Positions 1 through 10,757 of a stretch of DNA of 64,000 nucleotides are shown one piece after another. A model generated the notes under the pieces. It saw only the letters and a program-made list of their open reading frames with translations. It ran no database searches and was not told where the DNA came from. Position 1 is the stretch's first letter. The number at the start of each line of letters is the position of its first letter. The position numbers and the translations under genes are program-made. This DNA is from Scenedesmus sp. ARA3 (taxonomy: Eukaryota > Chlorophyta > Chlorophyceae > Sphaeropleales > Scenedesmaceae): the NCBI GenBank assembly GCA_004335835.1, contig RWJK01001463.1, positions 1-64,000 on the forward strand, in the 5' to 3' direction.

Positions 1-1366
1 GTCACTTCGCAGCGTTCCTTCACGCTCTGAAGGTTACAAGCAACATGTGTAGTCTTTGGTAGCGCTGCAGGTGGGCTTATCACGCTTCGCTGGCAGATTG
101 ACTGGGCGTTGAGTGCGTGGTGGTTAAACCCGAACATGCAGTAATGCAAAGCCGCAGCTTACAATGCATAAGAAAATGCAAGTAAATGTAATTTGCGCAC
201 TTTCTGCCTTGGCAGGGCAAGGTTAACGCATGTTCAGCTTCTTGACTCACAACGACGGTGTACAGCTACACATGTTGAGGCAAGCACGGGTGTCATCTTG
301 CAGGGCATGCAGAAACATGTATGCATGAGGTGACGTTGATCTGTTATTCATGTGATATCCAATGGCCTCCGATGTCACCCCCAGCAATCTTTGCAAGCTC
401 TTCAAGCTGAAGTTCTGGGCAGGAATATCTCAGACTCTGAGAATATCGGGATATTCCTGCACAGTGTGCACTGTGCAGGAATATCTCAGATATTCCTGCC
501 CAGAACCATTTCAGCACCATCGCTTCCACTGGGACTGGTCGGCCCAGTCAAGCTGCAGCAGATGCTTCTGGGGACTACACAAGTCATGCATGACGATATG
601 GCATGGCATGTTGACTGTGCTCATCGCAGTGCATCAGTGCCTGATGTGCGCAGGCATGTGTATGCGGGCCTGGCCTGAGTGTGCTAGCCACAGCCCACCC
701 TCGATTGATGATAACCGTAGCATGCAGATGACACTTGGTGTCCTGGGCTTGTTGCTTGAGTATGATGGGGTGAACCACAATGTGACATGTGACAAGTGAG
801 TCACTTTGACCAGGTGATGGCCAGGTCTATCAGATACATCGTGTTTCTCCACCGCCTCTAAGATATACCCATTGAACAACTTCATGTTGTAAGCGTATTG
901 CGCATACAGCAGCAGAGCCTCATACAGCCCATTCACCCTGCACGGTGACATCGGCTCGAAGAGACTTGAACAACGACCGAAAAGGGTGCGGAATAGATCT
1001 TATGCATTGCGTGTGCTGAGCATGCCTTGCAAGGCGTAGCGTGCTCGCCTCAACGCCATTGGTTCAGAACAGCTGGAAGTTTGTTTACCAGCAGATCATG
1101 CAATACTCTTGCTCTGCCAAGCCAGCAAGTGCGCAAATAGCTGTTTGACGCATCTCGAAGCGCATCATCCGCCCAGGCTGTGCTTTGCTGCATGTTCAGG
1201 ATCAACCATCACAACCACCACGCACTCGCCCAGTCAAATTGCCAGTGACGTGTGATCAGCCAGCCTGCAGCGCTTCTATAATATTCAAATCTATCCTGAA
1301 CCTTTTAGCGCTTGACTCACAGCACTCATTTGGCTGCATCACTCGCAGACCCAGGCGCAGATTCAA
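1..1366. other. Region without a supportable gene
   Basis: Only short overlapping open frames occur here, with no recognisable domain and no convincing exon with matched splice sites. The one clear structure is the nested inverted repeat at 406-515. The last few hundred bases probably include the promoter and 5' UTR of the MYB gene that starts near 1367. Confidence 0.5.
406..515. repeat. Nested inverted repeat (long hairpin)
   Basis: The left arm GTTCTGGGCAGGAATATC starts at 412 and its exact reverse complement ends at 506. Outside this, GCTGAA (406-411) pairs with TTCAGC (510-515) after a 3-nt bulge. Inside is a second palindrome centred on CACAGTGTGCACTGTG. The RNA would fold into a long stem in either orientation. 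It could be a foldback/MITE-like element or a small-RNA precursor; the sequence alone does not decide. Confidence 0.8.
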
Positions 1367-3947
1367 ATGGCGCAAGAGCTGCATGAAATGGCTGGAGATG
1401 CCCCACCTGCTGAGCAGCCAGCAGAGCATGCTGCTGAGCAGCTAGCAGAGCAGCCTGCTGAGCAAGCTGGCCCAGTGCAAGGCGTTGAAGGTCACCCTGA
1501 AGGCCACCCTGCAAACCTGCAGGAGGACGCAGCAGCAGTGCCAGCCGGGCAGCAGGGCTGGACTGATGCGCAGCACGCCCGGCTGCTGGCGCTGGTGGAG
1601 CAGCATGGGAGGCATAACTGGAGGGCAGTGGCTGCACAGCTGCCTGGGCGCAGCGCCCGGCAGTGCAGGGAGCGCTACATGACACACATGGCCATGGTGG
1701 CGCAGGTGCGTGCTTTCCATGTCGTGCCAACTGCATTAGTCACTACTGGACAACTGGAAGTTCCAGACGGCGCTGCCATGCCATGGCACACACGTGTTGG
1801 TGACAAATAGTTTCAGCTGCTGAGCCATGCATGGGGTTGCCATGATAGTTGCCATGGGTTGCCATGGGTTTGCCATGGGTTGCCATGATAGTTGCCATGG
1901 GTTTGCCATGGGTTGCCATGATAGTTTCAGCTGCTGAGCCATGCATGGGTTGCCTACATGACTCGACAACTCGTGGGTGGGTCATTGGCTGCACATCCGC
2001 CGACACAGTGACACACAGCTACAGTGCTTGCACTAGATGAGGTGAGTTGCCGCTGCGCATGATGACTGCTGGCAGGGTGCTGCAAGCGCCGCATGACAAT
2101 TATCCCTGCCTGCAACATTTAGCACAAGCTAACCTGCATTCCTGCTGCTGCTGCTGCTGCTGCTGCCGCATGTTTGTGTCCTGCTGCTGCCAGGACAACT
2201 GGAGCTTGGGTGAAGAAGTGCGCGTCGCAGCCCTGCACAGCCAGCTAGGAAACAGGTGAGTGGATGCGGTGGGTGTATGTGTGCTTTTGTGCGTGCTTTC
2301 CTGTGCGCAGTTGTGCCTGGGCAACAATCATGTGAGGTGTGGGTCTGGGTGTTTGTGTGGGTGTGTTATTGTGCTGTTGTAGGGTGGGTGTGGGTGTATG
2401 GGTTTATGCCTCAGCACCCTTTCCCTTCCACCAGCTTAGCCAATGCCAACCTGCTGCCACCTGCTGCCACCCACTCTGTATCCCAGCGCCACTCTATTTC
2501 CAATGCCAATCTATCTGCCACCCACCCTTGCTTGCACTGGCAGTCTGCGCACGTAGAGTTGAAGTCCCTCTCTCCAACGCTCACGCCACCTCCGTACTTG
2601 CTGCAGCCTCTAGAGCAGAATATCTGCACTTCGTGACGCACACAAGGCCTGCTCCTGCCCGCCTACTAATGTGCCTACCTGCTGAGGGGCCTGGCCGCGC
2701 TGCAGACGAAACAACATTGCTTTAGGACCACTGCCACCATTGCTCCATGATCCGCCGCCAGCCATGCGGGGTAGCACCTTGCTGACTGTGTGCGCCGCCA
2801 CCCACCTGCCTCTGTCTTCTGCTGCCCACCTGCCAGGTGCCTGATTATGGCACCGCCAATGTCGGCTGCTGCCCACCTGCAAAGCACTTGACGCCGCCCT
2901 TGGCTGCTGCTGCCCACTTGCCAAGCGTCTGGCACCGCCCTTGTCGGCTGCTGCCCACTTGACAGGTGTCCGACGTTGCCCTTGTCTGCTGCTGCTCTCC
3001 TGCCATGTGTCCGACTCCGCCCTTGTCTGCTGCTGCCCACTTGCCAAGCGTCAACATTTGCCCTTTCTGCTGCTGTCCCTGCTCTCTACTGTCACAATGC
3101 CCGTGCGCAGTGACAGCTGCAGATGCTGCCACACACTCTCTTGTGCCTTAATTCTTCTTCTATGGCCTGCTTGCACTTCCGGGCGTCATGGCAGGCCGGT
3201 GCAAGGAGCCGCAGACATGCCACAGCGCTGCCACCACTGATTTAAGGACCATCTTTACTCCATTCAAGCCACTGCTACCGCCCTTTCAATGCTGCAGGCT
3301 TGTTACACTGCAGATAGGATGCCAGCCTCCACTGCCCCGTGTGGCCCCTTCCATCACCCAGCCCCACTTGCAGGATGCTGCAGCTTCCAGCATAGACGCC
3401 ACGCTGCTGCGGCTGCTGCTGCTGCTGCAACACCTGCCTGTTGAGATCACCCTTACCACTGCTGTTGCCACTACCAGCTGCCCTGTTGTCAGCGCCTGCT
3501 GCTGCCAACATCTGCACCCAGCTACCGCTGCTCTTGCCACTGCCTGCTGCACTGCTGCCAGTGCCTGCTGCTGCCAACCCTGTATCTACCACTGCTCTGG
3601 CCACTAATCTGATCACTGCCAGCTGCTCTGGCCGCTGCCAGCTGCAGTGCTGCCAGCGCCTGCTGCCCCAGACACACACAGCGGGTGTCGGCCTGGTGAC
3701 TGTGCTCATGCTGCCACTTCCTGTCTGCTGGCTCACCACTGCATGTGCCGCTGCTGGCCGCCTCTCATGCCTTGCCGGCGTCACATGCAGGTGGGCCACC
3801 AACATTTTCGTCGGCCCGTTGACTCTGCTCATGCTGCCACTGCCTATCAGCTGGCTGACCACTGCCTGTGCTGCTGCCCCGCACCTGTGAATGAATGGAT
3901 CAGCTACGCGTGGTGTGTTGAAACTCGCCACCCGCCTAAGTTAAGGG

Positions 3948-3982
<35 letters not shown>

Positions 3983-5724
3983 CGATGAGTAAACCCCATG
4001 CGCCTTCACACCTCCTACCATTCCCATCTGTTCACCCTTGCGCATGTGGAGCCTCCGCAGGTCACCTGCGGACCCAGCGGGTGCCACCTGCTGCCACAGT
4101 GCCGGCTGCTGCCAGACAATAACTTTAACGTAATGACTGTGCAGAAGCTGCCACCTGCCTTTTGATCGGCTGACTGCACCCTCTGCTGCTGCTGTGCACC
4201 TTTCATGCCTCTATGGCTGACTATACCCTCTGCTGCTGCTGCGCGCCTTTCATGCCTCTATGCCGCCTGCGCAACTGGGTGCAACCCGCCGCCGCAAAGC
4301 CCAGCTGCTGCCAGACAAAAACTTTAACGTGATGACCGTGCAGAACCTACCACCTGCCTTTCAATCAGCTGACCACTTCCTCTGCTGCTGCTGCGCAACT
4401 GGGTGCAACCTGCGCACTTGTAACCTGCAACCTGCGCCGCAAAGCCTGGCTACTGCCATGCACAGCCGGGCCCTGCCGCAACCACCTCCATTTGTGCCGA
4501 CGCTGTACTTGTCACGAGTCCGTGCGTCGGCAAATGCATGATCGCCTAACAGTTTGCACCCTCTGACTGTACACGTTGCCCAGGCGCCCTAACAACAGCA
4601 CCAAGCACCACCTGGGCTCAGCCCCATATCCTCTCTGCAGCAGCCAATGCCAATCTCCTCGCCAACAGCTGCTGCTGTCACCCACCCTTGCTGCCACCAC
4701 CCTTGCTGCCACCCAAACTTGTCACCTGTCAAAACCACACCGAGCGCGCACCACCAACAATGTGACTCTGGCCAGTTATGCCTGCCTCGCTGCCTCCAGA
4801 CTTCAGTCCGCCAACTGAGCAGAAGCCGCCGACTGCCTGCTTTTCAACTTGCTGACCACACCCTGCTGCTGCTGCTGCTGCTGCCCTCCTTACGTGCCGC
4901 TGTACCACCCCCACAGGTGGATCCCAATCTGCGCGGAGCTTCCCGGCCGCTCCGACAACTGTGTGAAGTTGCAGTACCAGGCCATGACCCGTGCCAGGCG
5001 CCCGCGCAACAATGCCAGAAGCAACTTCCTCTGGCTTTACACCAGGGGCCTTCGCAACGGCACGGTGCCTGTTGAGGCACTGGTGGCAGCAGTGGCGGCG
5101 GTGCCGGCATCTGAGCAGCACCTGTTCGCTGCAGCAGGCCAGCAGCAGCAGGGGGCGGCGCCGCCTGCTGCTGCTGCTGATGCAGCAGAGAGGCGGGCTC
5201 AGTGGGCAGCGGCTGCTGCTGCTTTTGCTGCAGCAGCAGCAGAGAGGCGAGCTGAGCAGGCAGTGGCTGCTCCTGCTGCTGCAGCAGCAAGGAGGAGGCA
5301 AGCTGCGCGGGCAGGCTGGCTTGATGATGATGCACATTACGAGTTGGCTGAGGAGGAGGATGAAGATGATGAAGATGAGGCCAGCATGATGCACTGGGCG
5401 CTGCCAGCAGACATGGTGCCAGAGTTTGAGGCACCCCTGCCTGAGGATGCAGCTGCTGCTGCTGCTGCTGCTGCTGGCTACCAGCAGGAGGCGCGCTGGC
5501 AGCAGCAGCAGCAGCAGGAGGATGAGTGGATGGACCACCAGGCGCCAGACGCAGCTGCTGCTGCTGCTGCAGATGAGGCTGCAGCGCAGCGTGCAAGCTC
5601 CAGCAGCAAGCTCAGGGTGGCGAATGTTGCAGCGCAGCAGGTAGCAGCGCAGCTGGCAGTTGGCAGCAAGCGGGGCGCGACTGAGCTGGCTGCTGAGGCG
5701 GCTGCCAAGCGTGCGCCGCAGTGA
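1367..5724 (+). CDS. MYB-type (two-repeat) DNA-binding transcription factor
   Basis: Three exons are joined: 1367-1705, 2194-2255 and 4917-5724. This gives 1209 nt and 402 aa, with phases matching at both GT-AG introns. The protein starts with an Ala/Glu/Gln-rich stretch. Repeat one (about residues 63-113) has the motifs GWTDAQ, HNWRAVAAQLPGRS and RQCRERYMTHM. Repeat two (about 114-165) is split by the large intron: DNWSLGEE and LGNR in exon 2, then WIPICAELPGRSDN in exon 3. This matches the c-MYB/plant R2R3 fold, which binds DNA in the nucleus. The linker between repeats is unusual and no third repeat is seen. The C-terminal half is low-complexity: poly-Ala, Gln and an acidic EEEDEDDEDE tract, possibly an activation region. 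The start is the first ATG of the open frame; an upstream exon is possible. Target genes are unknown. Confidence 0.85.
1811..1951 (+). repeat. Short tandem repeats in MYB intron 1
   Basis: Units built from GGTTGCCATG, GGTTTGCCATG and ATAGTTGCCATG alternate. The array is bounded by two near-identical copies of a segment containing TTTCAGCTGCTGAGCCATGC, at about 1811 and 1924. It lies in the first intron of the MYB gene. Confidence 0.8.
2660..3075 (+). repeat. Diverged ~45-50-bp tandem array in MYB intron 2
   Basis: A unit containing GCTGCTGCCCACTTGCCA followed by a CCGCCCTTGTC-like block recurs at least seven times with substitutions. It makes up a good part of the 2.66-kb second intron. No coding potential is recognisable. 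Confidence 0.75.
3951..3981 (+). repeat. (GT)n microsatellite
   Basis: An uninterrupted GT dinucleotide tract of about 31 bases in MYB intron 2. Confidence 0.97.
4105..4440 (+). repeat. ~199-bp duplicated segment in MYB intron 2
   Basis: The segment from GCTGCTGCCAGACAA through ACTTTAACG to CCACCTGCC and a CTG run occurs at 4105 and again at 4304. A shorter diverged relative (ACTGCCTGCTTTTCAACTTG) precedes the exon 3 acceptor at about 4830. Several CTG runs in the intron appear to belong to these units. Confidence 0.7.
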
Positions 5725-8700
5725 ATGGGGGCGGGCAGCTCGGTGCAGTAGTAGCTGTATGGTGATGCAGTGGAGGCCAGAGCTGCTGAGATCAGCTGAC
5801 TGCTGCCGGCTGGTGGGGCGGCTGCTGCTAAGCGTGGGCTTCTGGTATGCATTGAGTGGTTGGATGTGGAGCCCTGATGCACCTTGATGGGTGGACAGCA
5901 GCAATGCAGCTGACTCCAGCGGGTTGGCCAGCCAGGGCGTCCGATGGAGAGCAGCACGATGGTGGCGTATGTGGTGCGATGTGCACCTGGGTGCAGCACG
6001 GAGGCGGTCTTATGTGTGCTTGGGTGTAGCACATAGGTGATGTGATGTGTGATGGTGGCTTGTTTTTGAACCTTGGTGCAGCATGGAGGTGGTCTGATGC
6101 ATCACATTTGTGCAGCTGGGTGCAGCATGGAGGTGGTGGTGTGTTTGATTGCTTGAAGATGAAGCCTGGAAGTAAGGTGGCTTGTGGTTGCGCGAGGGTG
6201 CAGCATGGAGTTTGGTGTGCCATTGCGGGTAGGTGCAGCCATACAGTGGAGGCGGTGGTGGTAGCAGTGTGTGGTCGCATGTGGGTGCAGCCTGGCGTAG
6301 GCTGTTTGATTGCATCCGAATACAACCTGCAGTTGTGGCGGCTCCTGGCATGCCAAGGTGTGGGACCCAACAAATGCCATCAGCAGCCGTGGCGCTGGCT
6401 GCTTGCGTTACTTATGTTACTTTATCATGTTACTTCCGTCACAGCTTGTGGCATCCTCTTGCAGCCCGCACGCTGTGCACGGAGCTCTGTGGCCACTGCG
6501 CTGCCAGCAGCTGACAGCTGGCACACAGCTGCAATTATCAATGCGTGGCATGTGTGTGGAAGAACATTGCATACGCATATAGTCAGTGAATCAGTGGCGG
6601 CAGCAGCACCGCACCGCCTGCTGTGCGGTGCATATGATGCGGCATATTGACACCAGCACCTTCTACCACAACGTGACATCTTGGCAGGCAAGGGTGGCTG
6701 CCTAGGCACTGCCGCAACAGCAGATGACCTCATCCTCAACTGCTGCTGTGTGCAAAGCTTCACGGCAGGCCATGGCCATGCACGCTGCAATGTGGCGGCG
6801 TGGCAGGGAGCAGCACATCATGCTGCCTGTTGTGTATGAAGGTGTTTGCGGGGGTGTGTGGGTCTCAAGTGGGAACACATGAGAGCAGCAGGCCACCGCA
6901 TGCACAGCGTCGCCGTTGCCAGCCACCACTGCTTTCACGGGGCTTGTGGGAAGTGCTTGCAGCGGAGGGGCTGCACATTTGCCTGGGTGTGGGTTCTTGG
7001 GGGCACTGCTAGGCAGTTGCAACACTGTTGTCCTGGCAGGACTGGTGTGCCTGCTGTGTTGCTGCCAGTATGTAGGCTTGAGTCAATCAGTGCAGTTTGG
7101 AGTATCTCACAAAAGACCACACCGTGCAGTTTACGGTTTGGGATGCAACTTGCGACAGCCAGTGTTGACAGCGGCCGCCACATTACTAGTAGCACATAGA
7201 TGAAAGACAGCGCTCAGTTGAGTTGCAGTACTTTGCGGGTTCTGTATGCTTAACTGCTGGCAGCAGCGCAGTTGTGGCGGTCGTGGCAGTGACAGCTTGG
7301 TCGTGCAGCTGTGTGGTGTGTTGGGTGCAGTTTGGCTCACACCAGGCAGGCAGGCACTGCGCCAGCTGGCAACCAGCCTTCAAAGTGACCTTCCAGTTGC
7401 TGCAGAGTGACCTGCCAGTATCTGAAAGTGAACGTCCAGTCGCTGCAAAGCGACCTTCGAGTCTCTGCAGCCCACCGCAGCATGGTCTGTGTATCTAAAT
7501 ACATAGTAGGGCATGGTGGCACCCCTGATGGGATAGTATTTGCATTGCAGTTCATGGCTTCCCCTGCGGTTGTTTGTGACAGCTTGATCAGCCTGTGCAC
7601 TCTCGGTTCTGCTCCCCCTGTCTGCGCACCTTCTCCTGGCATTACAAATGAGGATGGATGTGGGCTCTGTCTCTGTGTGGGCTGCGTGCACCAGCATTAC
7701 TCAGGGCCTGGGGTACCTTGGTGTGTTTTCAGCGTGCATGACCGCGGTGCAAGGCATGCAATATTGCACCAGGTCTGGCGGGAAGTGCTTGCAAGGCAGC
7801 ACACGCCATGCAGGTGTGTGCTGCAGAATTGCACGCCAAGGTTCATCAGAAAGGATCAGGTGTGTGTGGGGGTGGGGGCGTGCGTGCGTGTGTGTGTGCG
7901 TGCGTGCGTGCGTGTGTCTGCCGGCATGCTTTCATATGGCTTGCATGCACTTGCTTGGAGGTGCATGCTGCAGCAAAGCACTGAAGGCATACCAGGAGGC
8001 AGCAGGTGTGTGCTGCAGCAAGAGCACACCAGCAGGCAACCGCTTGGCGGAGGCATGCTGTGCCTGGAGGTGTTGACAGGGAAATTGGCAGCTTGATGCA
8101 GGTGTGTGCCAGGGTGCGTCACAGCGGCTCACATTCGCGTGCATGAATGGTGCATGTGATGCGTACACGCACCTGCCTGGATGTAGTGGGGGGCGTTCAA
8201 AGGAATGTGGTGCAATTGCTGGCAGCTGCATGTACTCAATGGGTGCTTGTGCAGGTCTGGGAGAGTGCCACTGTCGGCAGTGACTTCTACTATCATACAC
8301 ACTTGTAGCATTTCACGCACTTGTTCTACTACACACACTTGTCCTACCATACACACTTGATCTACTACACACACACAGCACACAGAGGTGTGTCTGTTGC
8401 ATCGTTGTTACTACTAAACTCACTGAAGCGCAGCAGAAGCATGGCGCGCTTATGGTGTGCTTGCTGCCTGCTGTGGGTTGCTGTCGTCACTGCAAAGACA
8501 GCCAGTACACTGTTCACGCTATTGTGTGGGTGTGTGGTGTGTGTGTGTGGGTGTGGGTGTGGGTGTGTGTGTGTGTTACAAAACAGCCGCTGCTGCCCTG
8601 GCCAGCATGCTTGCAGCTGAGCAGGCAGCAGGCTTGGGTTCTGGTTTGGTTGAAGGCACTTGCAATGTGCAGGTATCAGCATGCAGCAGTTTTGTGTGCG

Positions 8701-9302
8701 TGCCTGAAGGCGTGTCGTATAAACAGAAGATCAGCCCATTCGCATGGCTCACATGTGTTTGACTGGAAGAGTATGTTTCTTGGGCATTGCCAACGGCCGA
8801 GAGGTCTTCTGTGGTGTGGGCACATCAGGATGTCTCAGCATGCATATGGCTGCAAGATGCCATACCAGGAGGTGTGTGTTGCAGCATGAACAGGCCAGGG
8901 TGTATCAAATGGCTGACACATGCGGGGAGCACACTATAGGCCCACATTTTATTGTTGGAGCCAGCTGTTGCTGATTTGTACAGTAAATACAGTACTTCAA
9001 GCAGCTGTCTATGTACTGTACAGTGTCAAGCGCAGCAGCTGGCACAGTGTGCGATGCAACTACCAGGTCCATCCGTCAAACATATGTTTGGATGCATCCA
9101 GGCCCGCAGGTACGTACCTGCGTATACGCCAGTCAAACCCTAGCAGCATACCCCATCCAGGACACCAAAGCAACTGCTGCCACAACAACAGCTGCTTCAC
9201 ATGTGCACAATAACAAATCAACTTGTGCCGGTAACGTCATAGCATTGCTGCGTAGCCGGCATCATCCTTGCGCCTCCTGTGTGCTGCCTGCAGGTGCTGC
9301 AG

Positions 9303-9453
9303 CGCTTTGATTGGCAGCTGCTGCGACATGATCACGCGGTTTAGGCAAGGGCTGAACTTCCTCCAGCAACAGCTTAGTACCAAGTACCTGAACATTACAG
9401 AACAGCTGATGACAGAGACTCTGCAAACTGAGTTTGCATGTGGCAGCTTGCAG
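9303..9453 (+). other. Possible orphan exon, unknown function
   Basis: A run with balanced composition (motifs MITRFRQGLNFLQQQL and KYLNITEQLMTETLQ) lies between an acceptor-like CTGCAG and a donor at 9454 (CAG then GTGTGA). It lacks the low-complexity look of surrounding frames, so it may be a real exon or relic. I recognise no family and cannot link it in phase to a neighbour. Confidence 0.25.
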
Positions 9454-9854
9454 GTGTGACAGCTCGCGTGGCATCTATCAGCTGAACTCCGGGCCACTGG
9501 CCTGGCAGGCCACAGCTGCAGCTAGTGCACTTATCACGCGAGTCTACAGAAGTGAGCAGTAGGCCGGCCTGTAGGGCGCCTACGGAGGGGCCGCGGCGGC
9601 CCTCTACTACACTGGAGCCCAGTTTTGGCCCTAGGTTTTAGCCTACACCGTAGCAACCCACGCCTACGGCCCTCAGATCCCTGCACCTGCGCATGTGTCT
9701 GGAGCATGCTCTGATCACATGTCCCTGCATGCACGTGGTGTTTGTGGATTCCAGGGATACAGCGCTGTTGCTGATAGCTGCAAGATCCCAGCTGGTGCAT
9801 GTGCGCCCCGCGCTGATGCGAGCGTTAGCAGCGATATTAGAAATGTGCAGTGTC

Positions 9855-9976
9855 ACTGCAGCCCTCTGCAAACTGCAGCCATGAAAGGAGACATTGCGCT
9901 GCTCAGAAAGCTAGTTGACAGCAGCAAGCACTCCATGGACGGCAACAGCGTCAGTGGCCAAATGTCACTGCAGTGA
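9855..9976 (+). other. Possible single ankyrin-like repeat fragment
   Basis: The frame reads PLQTAAMKGDIALLRKLVDS, which resembles the first helix pair of an ankyrin repeat (consensus TPLHxAAxxGhxxhVxxLL). The frame stops at 9974-9976. One repeat is weak evidence; this could be a gene relic, one exon of an unresolved gene, or chance. Confidence 0.25.
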
Positions 9977-10757
9977 GGTGCCAGCTGGCAGCAGCAATCA
10001 TTGCTATCGTTGTGGCCATGATGTCCCATTGCGGCAATCTACAAGCCAGCAATCAGCACAAGCCAGGAAAAATGACAACACGTTAGGCAGAGAACACATC
10101 AGTAGTAAGGTTGTGCTTATCTAAGCAGCGGTAGCGGGGTTTATCAAGGCAAGACTGCTTTGTATACGTAATGTGAGGCCTTGACAGTGTGACGGGACTC
10201 ACTTGCCTACGACTTCTCATTTGGCGCGTTCCTGCATGAATGCGCTTACATAATCGAATTAGTAATAACATTGTCAAGGTTGAGCTCGGAGCAATGGCGC
10301 GACCCCCAGGTTCTATCTTCGTAACAGAGCAACCTGTGGCGCGGTTCGCGCTCATATGGCAGTGTCCGCAAGTGCTGCTGGCAAGCAAGCGTCGTAAACT
10401 GTTGAAGTTACAACAATGATGCCTTAGGCAAGATAAAATGGGCCTGTTCGCCCATGTTTCGAGCACCGCCACTGCCTCTCCCGGTGACAAGCCTGTGCTG
10501 CAGCGTCTGTTTGATAACACTAGAGTAAATGATTCAACGAAACAGATGCGGAAAGTTTCACCTGTCGCTGGCGCTGCTTGCTGCATCAAGTGAGCAGCAC
10601 TAGTCAGGGGTGCAGATTGAGGCCATGCAGTTGGGGCACTTCTGCAGTCACATACTGTGTACATCTTCTGACCATCTGCAGGCTGGACACCACCGAATCA
10701 CAAGCAGATAAGCATGCCGCATGCTGGGCCAGCAAATTGTTATTTGGCAGTGATTAC

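Larger units (their letters stand above)
5725..10757. other. Gene-poor, repeat-rich interval
   Basis: I find no gene I can name. The interval holds degenerate GTGCAGCATGGAGG-type repeats (about 5985-6320), short ~27-bp repeats at about 7380-7470 (GACCTNCCAGT-like), 18-bp ACACTTGTNCTAC repeats at about 8300-8375 and GT-rich tracts at about 7860-7915 and 8525-8577. Two exon-like pieces near 9.3-10.0 kb are listed separately. Open frames here overlap on both strands and look like chance. The 3' UTR of the MYB gene and an upstream exon of the glycosyltransferase may also lie here. Confidence 0.5.

Noticed and set aside
4729..5904. 391-codon minus-strand frame opposite MYB exon 3
   Set aside because: It is the antisense of the Ala/Gln-rich MYB C-terminus, with no domain. 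The MYB reading has conserved repeats and matched splice phases.
10083..10664. 193-codon minus-strand frame before the glycosyltransferase
   Set aside because: No domain, no splice support, and it overlaps the likely promoter or 5' region of the plus-strand gene.
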